DNA of 33,327 bases. Origin: HIMB59 sp038124765. Its GTDB lineage: Bacteria; Pseudomonadota; Alphaproteobacteria; HIMB59. Each line of letters opens with the position of its first letter. Position 1 is the stretch's first letter. Below are positions 25,885-33,327 of this stretch, piece after piece. Position numbers and translations under genes: made by a program. The stretch spans positions 1 to 33,327 of the forward strand of contig JAYPCO010000010.1 in NCBI GenBank assembly GCA_038124765.1, in the 5' to 3' direction. The notes under the pieces are model-generated. The model had not been told where the DNA came from and did not search any database. It saw only the letters and a program-made list of their open reading frames with translations.

Positions 25885-27259
25885 ATTTTTGATTTTTCTT
25901 TTTTAATATATTTATACTATCTATTTTATTATTAAACAAAGTCCAGTTATCATTTAGCTCTATTTCACTCCATATTTTTTCGATTTCATCATAAAGAAGT
26001 GTTTCTAAATAAGAATCGTTTGCCGCTTCTTTATCAAAGTTATCTGATGGTGAGTGATTTTTAAAGATATTAAATAAATCAAATTGGGAGTACTTTTTTT
26101 TGAGGTCAGGATGAAAGTCTAATTTTTTTAATCCACCTCTTAAATCATTATAAACTTCTTCGTACAAGAATGATTCATTTCTTAAAATCTCATACACGTT
26201 AGAGATCAAATTATGATTTAGTTTTTCATCTGAACTTGGCTTTAACATTATTTTTTTAAAAAACATTTTCATTAATTGTTCATTGTAAATATCAGGGTAT
26301 GTTTTTAAAATTTCTTTTATATCTTCTGTCTTAAGAAATAATGTCATGATCGAGGCTAGCTGTTGGAGATTCCAGAATATTGCATTCACTTGATTTGAAA
26401 ACCTATACAAGCCGCTATGGTCAAAATAAGCAGCTACTTTGTTTTCATCATATTTTTCAAGAAATCTAAAAGGTCCATAATCAAAACTTTCTCCAGTAAT
26501 ATTAATATTATCTGTATTTAACACGCCGTGAACAAACCCATTTATATTATATGAAGCAGCGAGAGTTGCAGAATTAGCAACTACTTGTTTAAAAAAATTT
26601 TCCTCCTTGTTTATTTCATTGTTGAAATGGAAATAATATTTATTGATAGAATGAATTAGTAGTTTTAAGTTTTCTAAATTTCCATGATAGGCATGATATT
26701 GAAAGGTTCCAATTCTAAGGTGAGAGTGTGAAACCCTTACTAGTACACTAGATCTTGTGGGTGATTTTTCATCACTTCGGTAAAGCTGCTCACCTGTCTC
26801 AATTAAAGAGAGAGCTTTGGAAGTATTAACACCTAATGCATCAAGATAGCATGCGCATAAAACTTCTCTTACGCCCCCTTTCAAAGTTAATTTGCCATCT
26901 CCATTTCGGGAATATTTTGTTATTCCACTTCCCTTAGTCCCTAAATCTAATAGCTGATTATTTTTATAGAATTGAGCAACCGTAAAACCTCTACCATCTC
27001 CAATATCAGGATTGTAGACTTGAAATTGATGACCATGATATTTTAGAGCAGTATTTCTCTTTTGAGGTAAATGATCACTGTTAAATTTAGCAAATAAACT
27101 AATCCAACCTTGATCATCTAAGCCCTCGAATTCTTGAAAAAAAGAATTTCTAAATCTTATCTTTGTTAACGGAAATTCCGCTGGATAGCTTAAATCATAA
27201 AAATCATCATTTAAAAATGTATAAGGAGATAAAAGATTTAAATTTTGATTGAAAGTCAA
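25871..27259 (-). CDS. selO: Protein adenylyltransferase SelO family (YdiU)
   Basis: A 462-residue pseudokinase-fold protein. YHGHQF (74-79), IGDGRG, Lys109 in LGTKGSG, REVL, RVSHSHLRIGTF and the active-site block HGVLNTDN-(x8)-DYGPF (D250, N251, D260) are the SelO signature; in characterised members these residues bind ATP and Mg2+ in an inverted orientation and transfer AMP to proteins, with links to redox stress. The length is slightly below E. coli YdiU (478), and the C-terminal 100 residues look divergent. There is no selenocysteine signal. The start overlaps ald by four bases and the end overlaps the LysR gene by 14, so the three are translationally coupled. Confidence 0.9.
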   Translation of the reverse strand: MTFNQNLNLLSPYTFLNDDFYDLSYPAEFPLTKIRFRNSFFQEFEGLDDQGWISLFAKFNSDHLPQKRNTALKYHGHQFQVYNPDIGDGRGFTVAQFYKNNQLLDLGTKGSGITKYSRNGDGKLTLKGGVREVLCACYLDALGVNTSKALSLIETGEQLYRSDEKSPTRSSVLVRVSHSHLRIGTFQYHAYHGNLENLKLLIHSINKYYFHFNNEINKEENFFKQVVANSATLAASYNINGFVHGVLNTDNINITGESFDYGPFRFLEKYDENKVAAYFDHSGLYRFSNQVNAIFWNLQQLASIMTLFLKTEDIKEILKTYPDIYNEQLMKMFFKKIMLKPSSDEKLNHNLISNVYEILRNESFLYEEVYNDLRGGLKKLDFHPDLKKKYSQFDLFNIFKNHSPSDNFDKEAANDSYLETLLYDEIEKIWSEIELNDNWTLFNNKIDSINILKKKNQKYGLG

Positions 27260-28365
27260 AAAAGATCTTGAGGTGAAGAATAAGGAAGATTAAAAAAATC
27301 AGCCACAGGTTTGCACGTTAAATTTCCCAAATAAGTGTTTAGTCCATTTAGATGGTGCTCACTATCTTTGCAAAATTTTTCTACTCCATTATCAGCAAGT
27401 TTTTGAATATAAGGCAAAGTCGCTGAATTTAAGGAAATAGTCGATGTTCTAGGGACTGCCCCAGGCATATTTGCAACACAATAATGCACTACATCGTCAA
27501 TGATATAGGTAGGGTTATCATGAGTAGTGGCCTTACTTGTTTCAAAACATCCTCCTTGGTCAATCGCGACATCAACTAAAACAGAACCCTTCTTCATAAT
27601 TTTTAAATGTTCCTTTTTAATAATTTTGGGTGCTTGTGCTCCAGGGATAAGTACTGCACCAATTATTAAATCAAATTTTGGAAGTATGTTCTCAATATTC
27701 GTATCATCAATACTTAAAACATCAGCCTTTGGAAATTCCTTTTTTAAAAAATCTATACGCGAAGATGATTTTTCTAAAATTGTCATTCGTGATCCCATTC
27801 CATTCGCTATAAGAGCTGCGTTATAACCTACTACACCGCCTCCAATTACTAAAGTTTTTGCCGGGTCACTAAAACTTGAACCACTTAAAAGCAAACCGAT
27901 ACCACCATGGTGTTTTTCTAAGCAGCTAGCTCCTGCCTGCACTGATAGTCGACCAGCCACTTCACTCATTGGCATTAATAAAGGTAAGCCATGGGAATCG
28001 CTAGTAATTGTTTCATAGGCAATGGATTTACATTTTGCGTTTAGTAGTTGATTTGTAAGGTCTAGAGATGAGGCTAAATGCAAATAGGTAAAAAGAATTT
28101 GACCTTCTTTTAACTGCTCTGTTTCAATTTTTTGAGGCTCCTTAACCTTAACAATTAATTCACTTTGATCAAAAATTTCTTTGGCAGAATTACAAATAAT
28201 GGCACCGGATTTTATATAGTCATCATCGAAAAAGCCTGAACCCTCACCTGCATTTTTTTCAATTAAAACTTTATGCCCACTTTGAGTTAAAGTTTGAACA
28301 CTAGAGGGAGTTAATCCAACTCTAAATTCTTTATTTTTAATTTCTTTTGGGGTTCCAATAAGCAC
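27256..28365 (-). CDS. ald: Alanine dehydrogenase
   Basis: A 369-residue NAD-dependent enzyme interconverting alanine with pyruvate and ammonia. The start MLIGTPKEIK, catalytic Lys75 (VKVKEP) and His96 (TYLHLA), matching the numbering I recall for the mycobacterial enzyme, the NAD turn GGGVVG (175-180) and the MPGAVPRTST segment identify it rather than the related PntAA. It probably serves alanine catabolism or ammonia assimilation. It is first in the overlapping run ald-selO-lysR and is divergent from uvrC, with 78 bases between the starts that hold both promoters; no operator is obvious there. Confidence 0.96.
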   Translation of the reverse strand: MLIGTPKEIKNKEFRVGLTPSSVQTLTQSGHKVLIEKNAGEGSGFFDDDYIKSGAIICNSAKEIFDQSELIVKVKEPQKIETEQLKEGQILFTYLHLASSLDLTNQLLNAKCKSIAYETITSDSHGLPLLMPMSEVAGRLSVQAGASCLEKHHGGIGLLLSGSSFSDPAKTLVIGGGVVGYNAALIANGMGSRMTILEKSSSRIDFLKKEFPKADVLSIDDTNIENILPKFDLIIGAVLIPGAQAPKIIKKEHLKIMKKGSVLVDVAIDQGGCFETSKATTHDNPTYIIDDVVHYCVANMPGAVPRTSTISLNSATLPYIQKLADNGVEKFCKDSEHHLNGLNTYLGNLTCKPVADFFNLPYSSPQDLF

Positions 28366-28443
28366 TGCAAAAATATATTTTTAATTTATATAAAAAGCAT
28401 CATAATTTTAGTTAGAATTAAAAAAATTTAGGGATAGTTTCTT

Positions 28444-30246
28444 TTGTTAGGCTTAGAGATATTAAAAAAAAGAATTAAGGAAGCCCCGTTGAAAACTGGG
28501 GTATACTTATTTAAAAATAAGAAAGACCTGCCAATTTACATTGGAAAAGCTGTAAATATCAAAAGAAGGCTTTCAAATTACGGGAATATATCCAAATTAC
28601 CAAGAAGACTTCAAAAAATGGTCTCTCAAACTAATAATATTGATTTTGAATTTACTGACTCAGAAAGAAACGCCCTGTTATTAGAAGCTTTATTGATAAA
28701 AAAATTTGCACCAAGATATAACATCAGACTTAAAGACGATAAAAGTTTTCCTTTAATCAAAATTACCGATGGTGATTTTCCAAGATTAACAAGATTTAGA
28801 AATGATTACAGCAATAAAGACAGAGTATTTGGGCCTTTCACATCTGCTTTAAAAACCGACAAAGTTATAAAAACTTTACAGAAATCTTTCAAACTTAGAA
28901 GCTGCACTGACTTAGAGTTTAAAAATAGAAAGAGACCATGTTTATTATACGATCTGAAGCAATGTTCAGCACCTTGTGCCCTGAAAGTAACTAAACAAGA
29001 TTATGAAAAACAAGTAAATGACACAATCGATTTTTTTCAAGGCGGTCAAAAAAAAATTTTCAGCAAGTTAGAAAAACAAATGCTTAACTTTAGTAATAAT
29101 CAAAATTATGAAAAAGCAGCTGAACTAAGAGATAGTTTACATTCTTTAAACTTTATCATTCGAGAGGAAATTAAAATAGGAAACCAAGATGCAAATTATG
29201 ATTATATTTATATAGATAATACAAATCAAATTTCTATTTATATTAGTTTTATTCGATATGGCAGGTATTTAGGCGGTAACTTAATTTTTTATTCTGAATT
29301 AGCAGATGAAGATATAGATGTTAATTCATTAATAATTCAATTTTATTTAAAAAGTTACAGGCCTAATAAAATTATAATTTCAAAAAAAACTAATCAATAT
29401 AATGAGCTTAAATCTATTTTAGCCGATAATTACAATATAGATTTAAGTATTAAAAATAGTCAAATCACTGGAATTAATAAAATAACCAATCTTACAAAAA
29501 AGAATTGTATTAAAGAGATCAATACTCAAAAACAAAAATATAAATCAAATGTAGAAATAACTGAATTAATTAAAAATAAATTTAAGCTGACGGAAAACCC
29601 TGAAAGAATTGAAGCTTACGATAATAGCTTTTTTTCTAATAATTATGCAGTTGCCTCTTATGTTGTTTTTAATCAAGAAGGATTTAGCATTCGGGACTCA
29701 CGAACCTATAAATTTAAAGATTTTGACCTTAAAAAATTTGGCGACGCCGATCTTATGAGAAAAGTTTTTGAAGCAAGATTTTCTAAAGATGACAAGGTTA
29801 ATCCTGATATTATCATTATTGATGGCGGTCATCCTTATATTAAAATATGCCATGAGGTTCTGCAAAAATATGATTTACACAATAAAATATTGATTATTGG
29901 AGTGTCTAAAGGACATAAAAGAGACTTTCGATTTGATCGCTACCACACTTTAAATCAGAAAAATATTTCATTAAAAGACACCCCTCAAGTTGAGGGCTTT
30001 ATACAGAAAATGAGAGACAAGGCACATAATTTATCAAAGAAAAATAGCTTAAAACGTATGTCCGAATCTTTAAAAACGAGTATCCTAGATGGCGTGCAGG
30101 GTATTGGAAAAATAAAAAAAATGCGAATTATTAATTTTTTTGGAGGTATTCAAAATTTGAAGCGTGCAAGTTCATTAGAACTTCAACAAATTAAAGGACT
30201 AAACAAAAAAAATATTCAAGATATATTAGATAAAATTAATGACTAA
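28444..30246 (+). CDS. uvrC: Excinuclease ABC subunit C
   Basis: A 600-residue dual-incision nuclease of excision repair. The GIY-YIG domain for the 3' cut has Tyr21, Tyr32 in YIGKA, Arg41/42 and Glu81; four cysteines at 154, 166, 174 and 178 have the spacing reported to bind an iron-sulfur cluster in E. coli UvrC; the UVR domain is at about 207-240; the RNase H-like domain for the 5' cut has Asp393, Asp460 in IIDGG and His528; a helix-hairpin-helix pair ends the protein. The start is TTG, the only start that keeps the conserved N-terminus, with TTAGGGA at 28427-28433 as a possible ribosome-binding site. It overlaps pgsA by eight bases. Confidence 0.96.
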   Translation: MLGLEILKKRIKEAPLKTGVYLFKNKKDLPIYIGKAVNIKRRLSNYGNISKLPRRLQKMVSQTNNIDFEFTDSERNALLLEALLIKKFAPRYNIRLKDDKSFPLIKITDGDFPRLTRFRNDYSNKDRVFGPFTSALKTDKVIKTLQKSFKLRSCTDLEFKNRKRPCLLYDLKQCSAPCALKVTKQDYEKQVNDTIDFFQGGQKKIFSKLEKQMLNFSNNQNYEKAAELRDSLHSLNFIIREEIKIGNQDANYDYIYIDNTNQISIYISFIRYGRYLGGNLIFYSELADEDIDVNSLIIQFYLKSYRPNKIIISKKTNQYNELKSILADNYNIDLSIKNSQITGINKITNLTKKNCIKEINTQKQKYKSNVEITELIKNKFKLTENPERIEAYDNSFFSNNYAVASYVVFNQEGFSIRDSRTYKFKDFDLKKFGDADLMRKVFEARFSKDDKVNPDIIIIDGGHPYIKICHEVLQKYDLHNKILIIGVSKGHKRDFRFDRYHTLNQKNISLKDTPQVEGFIQKMRDKAHNLSKKNSLKRMSESLKTSILDGVQGIGKIKKMRIINFFGGIQNLKRASSLELQQIKGLNKKNIQDILDKIND

Positions 30247-30793
30247 CATCTATACCGTCCCCAACATCATAACTTTTGTCAGAATTATTTTAATTCCAAT
30301 TATTTTGTATTTATTATTCTCTGATAACTCCAATATTGTTTTGATCGCAGGTGGTTTATTTATTATTTCTTCAATTTCTGATTATTTTGATGGATACTTA
30401 GCCAGGACTCTAAACCAATCATCTAAACTAGGTACTTTACTTGATCCAATCGCAGATAAATTGCTAATTGCATCTGTAATCATAGTACTAATAGAAACGA
30501 GAGTGATTGTTAATATTCATGTTGTTCCTGCTATAGTTATATTACTTCGTGAAATAGCAATATCTGGGCTAAGAGAGTTTTTAGCTAAATACAATATGGA
30601 CATGCCGGTAAGTAAATTAGCAAAATATAAAACAACATTTCAAATGATTAGTTTATCTATTTTAATTATTGGAATGGGTTTTGATCTAAACGATTATATT
30701 TGGGATCTTGGCTTAACAACGCTTTGGATTTCTGCAGTAATAACATTATTGTCTGGCTACAACTACCTTGCTTCAGGTTTAAAGAACCTTTGA
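30239..30793 (+). CDS. pgsA: CDP-diacylglycerol-glycerol-3-phosphate 3-phosphatidyltransferase
   Basis: A 184-residue inner-membrane enzyme making phosphatidylglycerol phosphate, the precursor of phosphatidylglycerol and cardiolipin. The CDP-alcohol phosphotransferase motif is complete: Asp48, Asp51-Gly52, Ala55-Arg56, Gly65, Asp69 and Asp73, followed by several hydrophobic helices. The N-terminal VPNIITFVRI is typical of PgsA and separates it from phosphatidylserine synthase. It lies in the conserved alphaproteobacterial order uvrC-pgsA-moaD-moaE, overlapping uvrC by eight bases and moaD by four. Confidence 0.96.
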   Translation: MTNIYTVPNIITFVRIILIPIILYLLFSDNSNIVLIAGGLFIISSISDYFDGYLARTLNQSSKLGTLLDPIADKLLIASVIIVLIETRVIVNIHVVPAIVILLREIAISGLREFLAKYNMDMPVSKLAKYKTTFQMISLSILIIGMGFDLNDYIWDLGLTTLWISAVITLLSGYNYLASGLKNL

Positions 30794-31044
30794 AAATTAA
30801 CTTAAAATATTTTTCATGGATTAGAGTGAAATTAAAAAGAGGTCAGGATACGATTGATGTGGTTGAGAAAATTACTTTTAAAAAGCTTAAACCCTATTTA
30901 ATAGAAAAAGACGTTATTTTTGAAGAAATATTTGAAGACAATAGTACAAAATTTTTTTTGAATTTAATTGAAATTAATGATGAAAACATCCCTTTAAACG
31001 AGGGAGATGAAATAGCATTCCTGCCTCCCGTTACAGGTGGTTGA
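30790..31044 (+). CDS. moaD: Molybdopterin synthase sulfur carrier subunit
   Basis: An 84-residue ubiquitin-fold protein ending in the required Gly-Gly (FLPPVTGG), which is activated and thiocarboxylated to deliver sulfur to molybdopterin. The start is taken as TTG at 30790, overlapping the pgsA stop (TTGA) and giving the usual MoaD N-terminus MKINLKYFSWIR and length. A longer in-frame reading from an ATG at 30700 would add 30 residues with no MoaD similarity and lie entirely within pgsA. The gene overlaps moaE by one base. Confidence 0.92.
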   Translation: MKINLKYFSWIRVKLKRGQDTIDVVEKITFKKLKPYLIEKDVIFEEIFEDNSTKFFLNLIEINDENIPLNEGDEIAFLPPVTGG

Positions 31045-31502
31045 TGATTAAAATTATTTCCGAGTCTTTTAATATAGAAAGTGAATTTGAAAAAATTGCA
31101 AATTCTACAAGTGGTGCTTATAGTTTTTTTCTTGGCACGGTCAGATCTGATATCATAGCTGATCAAAGGAGAATAAATGGTGTTTTTTTAGAGTGCTATG
31201 AGGATCTAGCCTACCAACAATTGTCTCAAATACGATTAAAGGCAATAGAGCGTTGGAAACTCAATGGATGTGTCATAATTCATCGAGTAGGAAACTTAGC
31301 GGTAGGAGAAAAAATTGTTTTGGTGCTAACATCCTCAAGTCACAGGGGTGATGCTATAAAATCTTGTGAGTTTATAATCGATAATTTAAAAATAGATGCT
31401 GCTTTCTGGAAATTTAATATTATTGGTAGTGAGCAAATACCTATACAAGCAAAAGAAAAAGATCGAAAAAAGTTTTTAACGTGGAAGGACGTAGTTAATT
31501 AG
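31044..31502 (+). CDS. moaE: Molybdopterin synthase catalytic subunit
   Basis: A 152-residue protein that, with MoaD, inserts the dithiolene sulfurs into precursor Z. GAYSFFLGTVRSD (24-36), LECYEDLA, RVGNLAVGE and SSSHRGDAI are family blocks; Lys116 and Lys123 (in FWK) keep the seven-residue spacing of the E. coli active-site lysines 119 and 126. The ATG at 31044 is preferred; an in-frame TTG three bases earlier would add one residue. The sequence TGATG shows translational coupling with moaD. Its TAG stop interlocks with that of ilvE. Other cofactor genes are not in the window. Confidence 0.95.
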   Translation: MIKIISESFNIESEFEKIANSTSGAYSFFLGTVRSDIIADQRRINGVFLECYEDLAYQQLSQIRLKAIERWKLNGCVIIHRVGNLAVGEKIVLVLTSSSHRGDAIKSCEFIIDNLKIDAAFWKFNIIGSEQIPIQAKEKDRKKFLTWKDVVN

Positions 31503-32383
31503 CTTGTATAATTTGGATCAACTTCTTTCATGTAAAGATCCGCAATAGTAGAAGTAATGTTCCCTACTTTAAAAATATGATCATCTATCTTTCCAACAGG
31601 GGTAACTTCAACAGCAGAACCTGTTAAAAATATTTCATCAGCTTTAGTAATCTCATCGGGATAAATATCCCTGACGATAACCTTAATTCCTTGGTTTTCT
31701 GCTATTTGAATAACAGTCTGTCGTGTAATGCCGTTTAGGAAACAATCTGGTGTAGGAGTGTGAATCTCACCATTGATGACAAAAAATATATTTGAACCAG
31801 TGGACTCACTGACTCTTCCCTTGTAATCAAGCATTAAGGCATCAGTGTAACCATTTTTTTCTGCTTTATGCTTACTGAGTGTGCAAATCATATATAACCC
31901 TGCAGCTTTAGCATCTGTTGGGATTGTGTTCGCCGGAGGTCTTCTCCATTCAGCGGTTTGAAGTGCGATGCCTTTAAGTCTATCTTCTTTGGAAAAATAA
32001 TTGGGCCACTCCCATGTAGCGATGGCAACATTAATTTTATTTTTTTGAGCAGAAATGGCCATCATTTCACTACCTCTCCAAACAACAGGTCTAATGTAAC
32101 CATATTTAATATTCATTTTTTTAATGGTCTCTTCTTGAGCAGCATTTAGATGATCTTTTGAAAAAGGTATTTCAATGCCCATTCTAGATGCTGAATGGAA
32201 TAATCTTTCAGTATGCTCTTCTAATTTATATATTTTCTCACCATAAACACGTAAACCTTCAAATACACAGCTTCCATAGTGCAACCCATGGTTTAAAACA
32301 TGTGTAGTAGCGTTTTGCCATTCAACAAAATCACCATTGTACCAAATAAAACCAATACGCTTATCAAAAGGGATGATTTCCAT
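31499..32383 (-). CDS. ilvE: Branched-chain amino acid aminotransferase
   Basis: A fold-type IV PLP enzyme, 294 residues from the ATG at 32383, which transfers the amino group in the last step of valine, leucine and isoleucine synthesis and the first of their breakdown. The PLP lysine is K159 in IPTDAKAAG, and HGLHYG-(x3)-FEGLR near the N-terminus and SESTGSNIF with LNGITRQ later are family motifs. An in-frame TTG nine bases upstream is possible; neither has a ribosome-binding site. It is divergent from the MarR gene, an arrangement known with petP/petR in other alphaproteobacteria (from memory). Confidence 0.95.
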   Translation of the reverse strand: MEIIPFDKRIGFIWYNGDFVEWQNATTHVLNHGLHYGSCVFEGLRVYGEKIYKLEEHTERLFHSASRMGIEIPFSKDHLNAAQEETIKKMNIKYGYIRPVVWRGSEMMAISAQKNKINVAIATWEWPNYFSKEDRLKGIALQTAEWRRPPANTIPTDAKAAGLYMICTLSKHKAEKNGYTDALMLDYKGRVSESTGSNIFFVINGEIHTPTPDCFLNGITRQTVIQIAENQGIKVIVRDIYPDEITKADEIFLTGSAVEVTPVGKIDDHIFKVGNITSTIADLYMKEVDPNYTS

Positions 32384-32444
32384 AATTCGCAATAATGTAA
32401 TATTATTTAGATGATTTCACAATATAATTTATAAATTGAATAGG

Positions 32445-32861
32445 ATGAATTCTAATTTTGCAGATACGCTCTACTTTAAAAAAGAAAATATTTTAGAAAT
32501 CATACTTCGCTTTCACCGGTCCTATAAATCTCTTCAAAGAGAAATCCAAACTTGCTGTGAATTAAATGGTCTTACTTTTAATGAACTTTTAGTTTTATTA
32601 GAATTACAAAAAAAATTTGAAAAAAAAACAGAAATAGCCAATAAAATTTTTATCAAAAAACAAAATTTAAATTTAATTTTCAAAGAATTAGAAAAAAAAA
32701 ATATTATTGAAGTTAAAAATAAAAAGGCTTTGTTGACTGATCAAGGTAAAGATCTAATGGATAAAACGATCAATCGAGTTAATGAAAAAATTATTCAACT
32801 TTTTCAAAAAACCGATCCAAAAAATATGTCAGGATTTATTAATATTATTGAAAGCCTATGA
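32445..32861 (+). CDS. MarR-type winged-helix regulator (PetP-like)
   Basis: A 138-residue protein from the ATG at 32445 (a TTG at 32436 would add three residues). The order of helices, with NELLVLLEL, the recognition-helix region IFIKKQNLNLIFKELEKK and the wing NIIEVKNKKALLTDQGK, matches MarR family DNA-binding proteins. It is immediately upstream of an OmpR-type response regulator with a four-base overlap and next to ilvE, like the petP-petR pair of Rhodobacter, in which the regulators are required for cytochrome bc1 expression and growth. The sequence is unusually Lys/Asn-rich, and I assign PetP from context, not from diagnostic residues. Confidence 0.8.
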   Translation: MNSNFADTLYFKKENILEIILRFHRSYKSLQREIQTCCELNGLTFNELLVLLELQKKFEKKTEIANKIFIKKQNLNLIFKELEKKNIIEVKNKKALLTDQGKDLMDKTINRVNEKIIQLFQKTDPKNMSGFINIIESL

Positions 32862-33327
32862 TAAATGAACAACATATCTTATTAGTTGAAGATGATGAAA
32901 GTCTTCAAGAGTTAATTGAAAAGCTCCTTAAGAATAATAATTATTTAGTCTCAAAAGCTAATAATATTGAAGAAGCAAAAAAACTAATAGAACTTTTTAT
33001 TTTTGATTTAATTATCTTAGATGTAATGCTGCCTGATAGTACTGGCCTGGATTTCTACAAAGAATCAATTAAAGATAGAGTCAATACTCCCGTGATATTT
33101 TTGTCTGCTTTAAGTACAGTAGATGACCGTGTCGCTGGATTGGAATTAGGCGCAGATGACTATGTTGGCAAGCCGTTTGATTCAAGAGAGTTGATACTTA
33201 AAATAAAAAAAAATATAGCTAAGAAAAACTCTCTAGATATTGTTCAACTTGGTGAAAATACAGAATTTGACTTAAAAAAAGAACAACTCCACTTTAACGG
33301 GAATAAAATAAACCTATCTAGCAATGA
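32858..33327 (+). CDS. OmpR-type response regulator (PetR-like), N-terminal part
   Basis: The first 156 codons of a gene cut by the right edge. The receiver domain is complete: acidic pocket E11-D12-D13, phosphoacceptor Asp55 in LIILDVMLP, Ser83 and Lys105 in GKPF. The following stretch begins the winged-helix DNA-binding domain (LKKEQLHFNGNKINLSS). Together with the MarR gene, overlapping by four bases, it forms a PetP/PetR-like pair. No histidine kinase is seen beside it, which is also true of petR in Rhodobacter (from memory). Confidence 0.92.
   Translation, partial: MINEQHILLVEDDESLQELIEKLLKNNNYLVSKANNIEEAKKLIELFIFDLIILDVMLPDSTGLDFYKESIKDRVNTPVIFLSALSTVDDRVAGLELGADDYVGKPFDSRELILKIKKNIAKKNSLDIVQLGENTEFDLKKEQLHFNGNKINLSSN

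Noticed and set aside
25871..27259. Selenocysteine in SelO
   Set aside because: The frame ends at a normal stop with no internal TGA, and the Sec form is mainly eukaryotic.
30700..30789. N-terminal extension of moaD giving a 114-residue protein
   Set aside because: The extra 30 residues lie wholly inside pgsA in another frame and do not resemble MoaD; the family N-terminus begins at the TTG at 30790.
32391..32407. Inverted repeat AATAAT-GTAAT-ATTATT between ilvE and the MarR gene as an operator
   Set aside because: It consists almost only of A and T, so a match of this length is expected by chance in this genome.
1..33327. CRISPR arrays, tRNA or rRNA genes, mobile elements, toxin-antitoxin or defence islands
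   Set aside because: None was found on reading both strands; nearly all sequence is explained by conserved housekeeping genes.

Overview
The window comes from an AT-rich, very compact alphaproteobacterial genome, probably a streamlined marine lineage of the SAR11 / HIMB59 / AEGEAN-169 kind; this placement is inferred from gene content and base composition and I could not test it by phylogeny. Supporting signs are alphaproteobacterial gene neighbourhoods (COQ9 beside rpsU, DUF1244 beside pyruvate kinase, ilvE beside a MarR/OmpR pair of the PetP/PetR type, uvrC-pgsA-moaD-moaE), a three-subunit proton-translocating transhydrogenase, and a plant/alphaproteobacterial-type glutamate-cysteine ligase. 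No tRNA, rRNA, CRISPR array, insertion sequence, prophage or integrase was recognised. No intergenic stretch exceeds about 115 bases, and all six convergent gene pairs overlap at their stop codons.

Layout. 1-3174 (minus) is a likely catabolic operon of aldehyde dehydrogenase, a class III PLP enzyme resembling the PbfA phosphonate ammonia-lyase group, and the start of a TRAP-transporter small permease, with a divergent SDR oxidoreductase at 3230-3982. 3979-7759 holds COQ9 (ubiquinone), rpsU and pntAA-pntAB-pntB. 7853-11238 (minus) is DUF1244, an M3 oligopeptidase and an ABC1-type kinase, divergent from pyruvate kinase. 12714-13910 is aspartate aminotransferase. 13959-18919 (plus) is uvrB, a CaCA-family cation exchanger and a large AsmA-like membrane-anchored protein. 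18908-22948 (minus) is a tight four-gene run: M17 aminopeptidase, lytic transglycosylase lipoprotein, gshA, gshB. 22974-25000 (plus) is htpG and a small CHCC zinc-finger protein. 24997-28365 (minus) is alanine dehydrogenase, SelO and a LysR regulator, all overlapping. 28444-31502 (plus) is uvrC-pgsA-moaD-moaE. 31499-32383 is ilvE, followed by MarR (petP-like) and the start of an OmpR-type response regulator (petR-like).

Most of this is core metabolism: NADPH supply (Pnt), glutathione synthesis, nucleotide excision repair (UvrB, UvrC), quinone synthesis, phosphatidylglycerol synthesis, molybdopterin synthesis, amino-acid transamination and chaperone function. Two 100-N assembly gaps fall inside uvrB and gshB; the lengths are placeholders, and the gshB gap creates a false frame break.

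I found no clear candidate for a wholly new system. The parts most worth a second look are the ALDH / PbfA-like / TRAP operon with its repeated intergenic TAAGCTA motif, the ald-selO-lysR overlapping unit, the 17-base palindrome upstream of the transhydrogenase, and the systematic interlocking of convergent stop codons.
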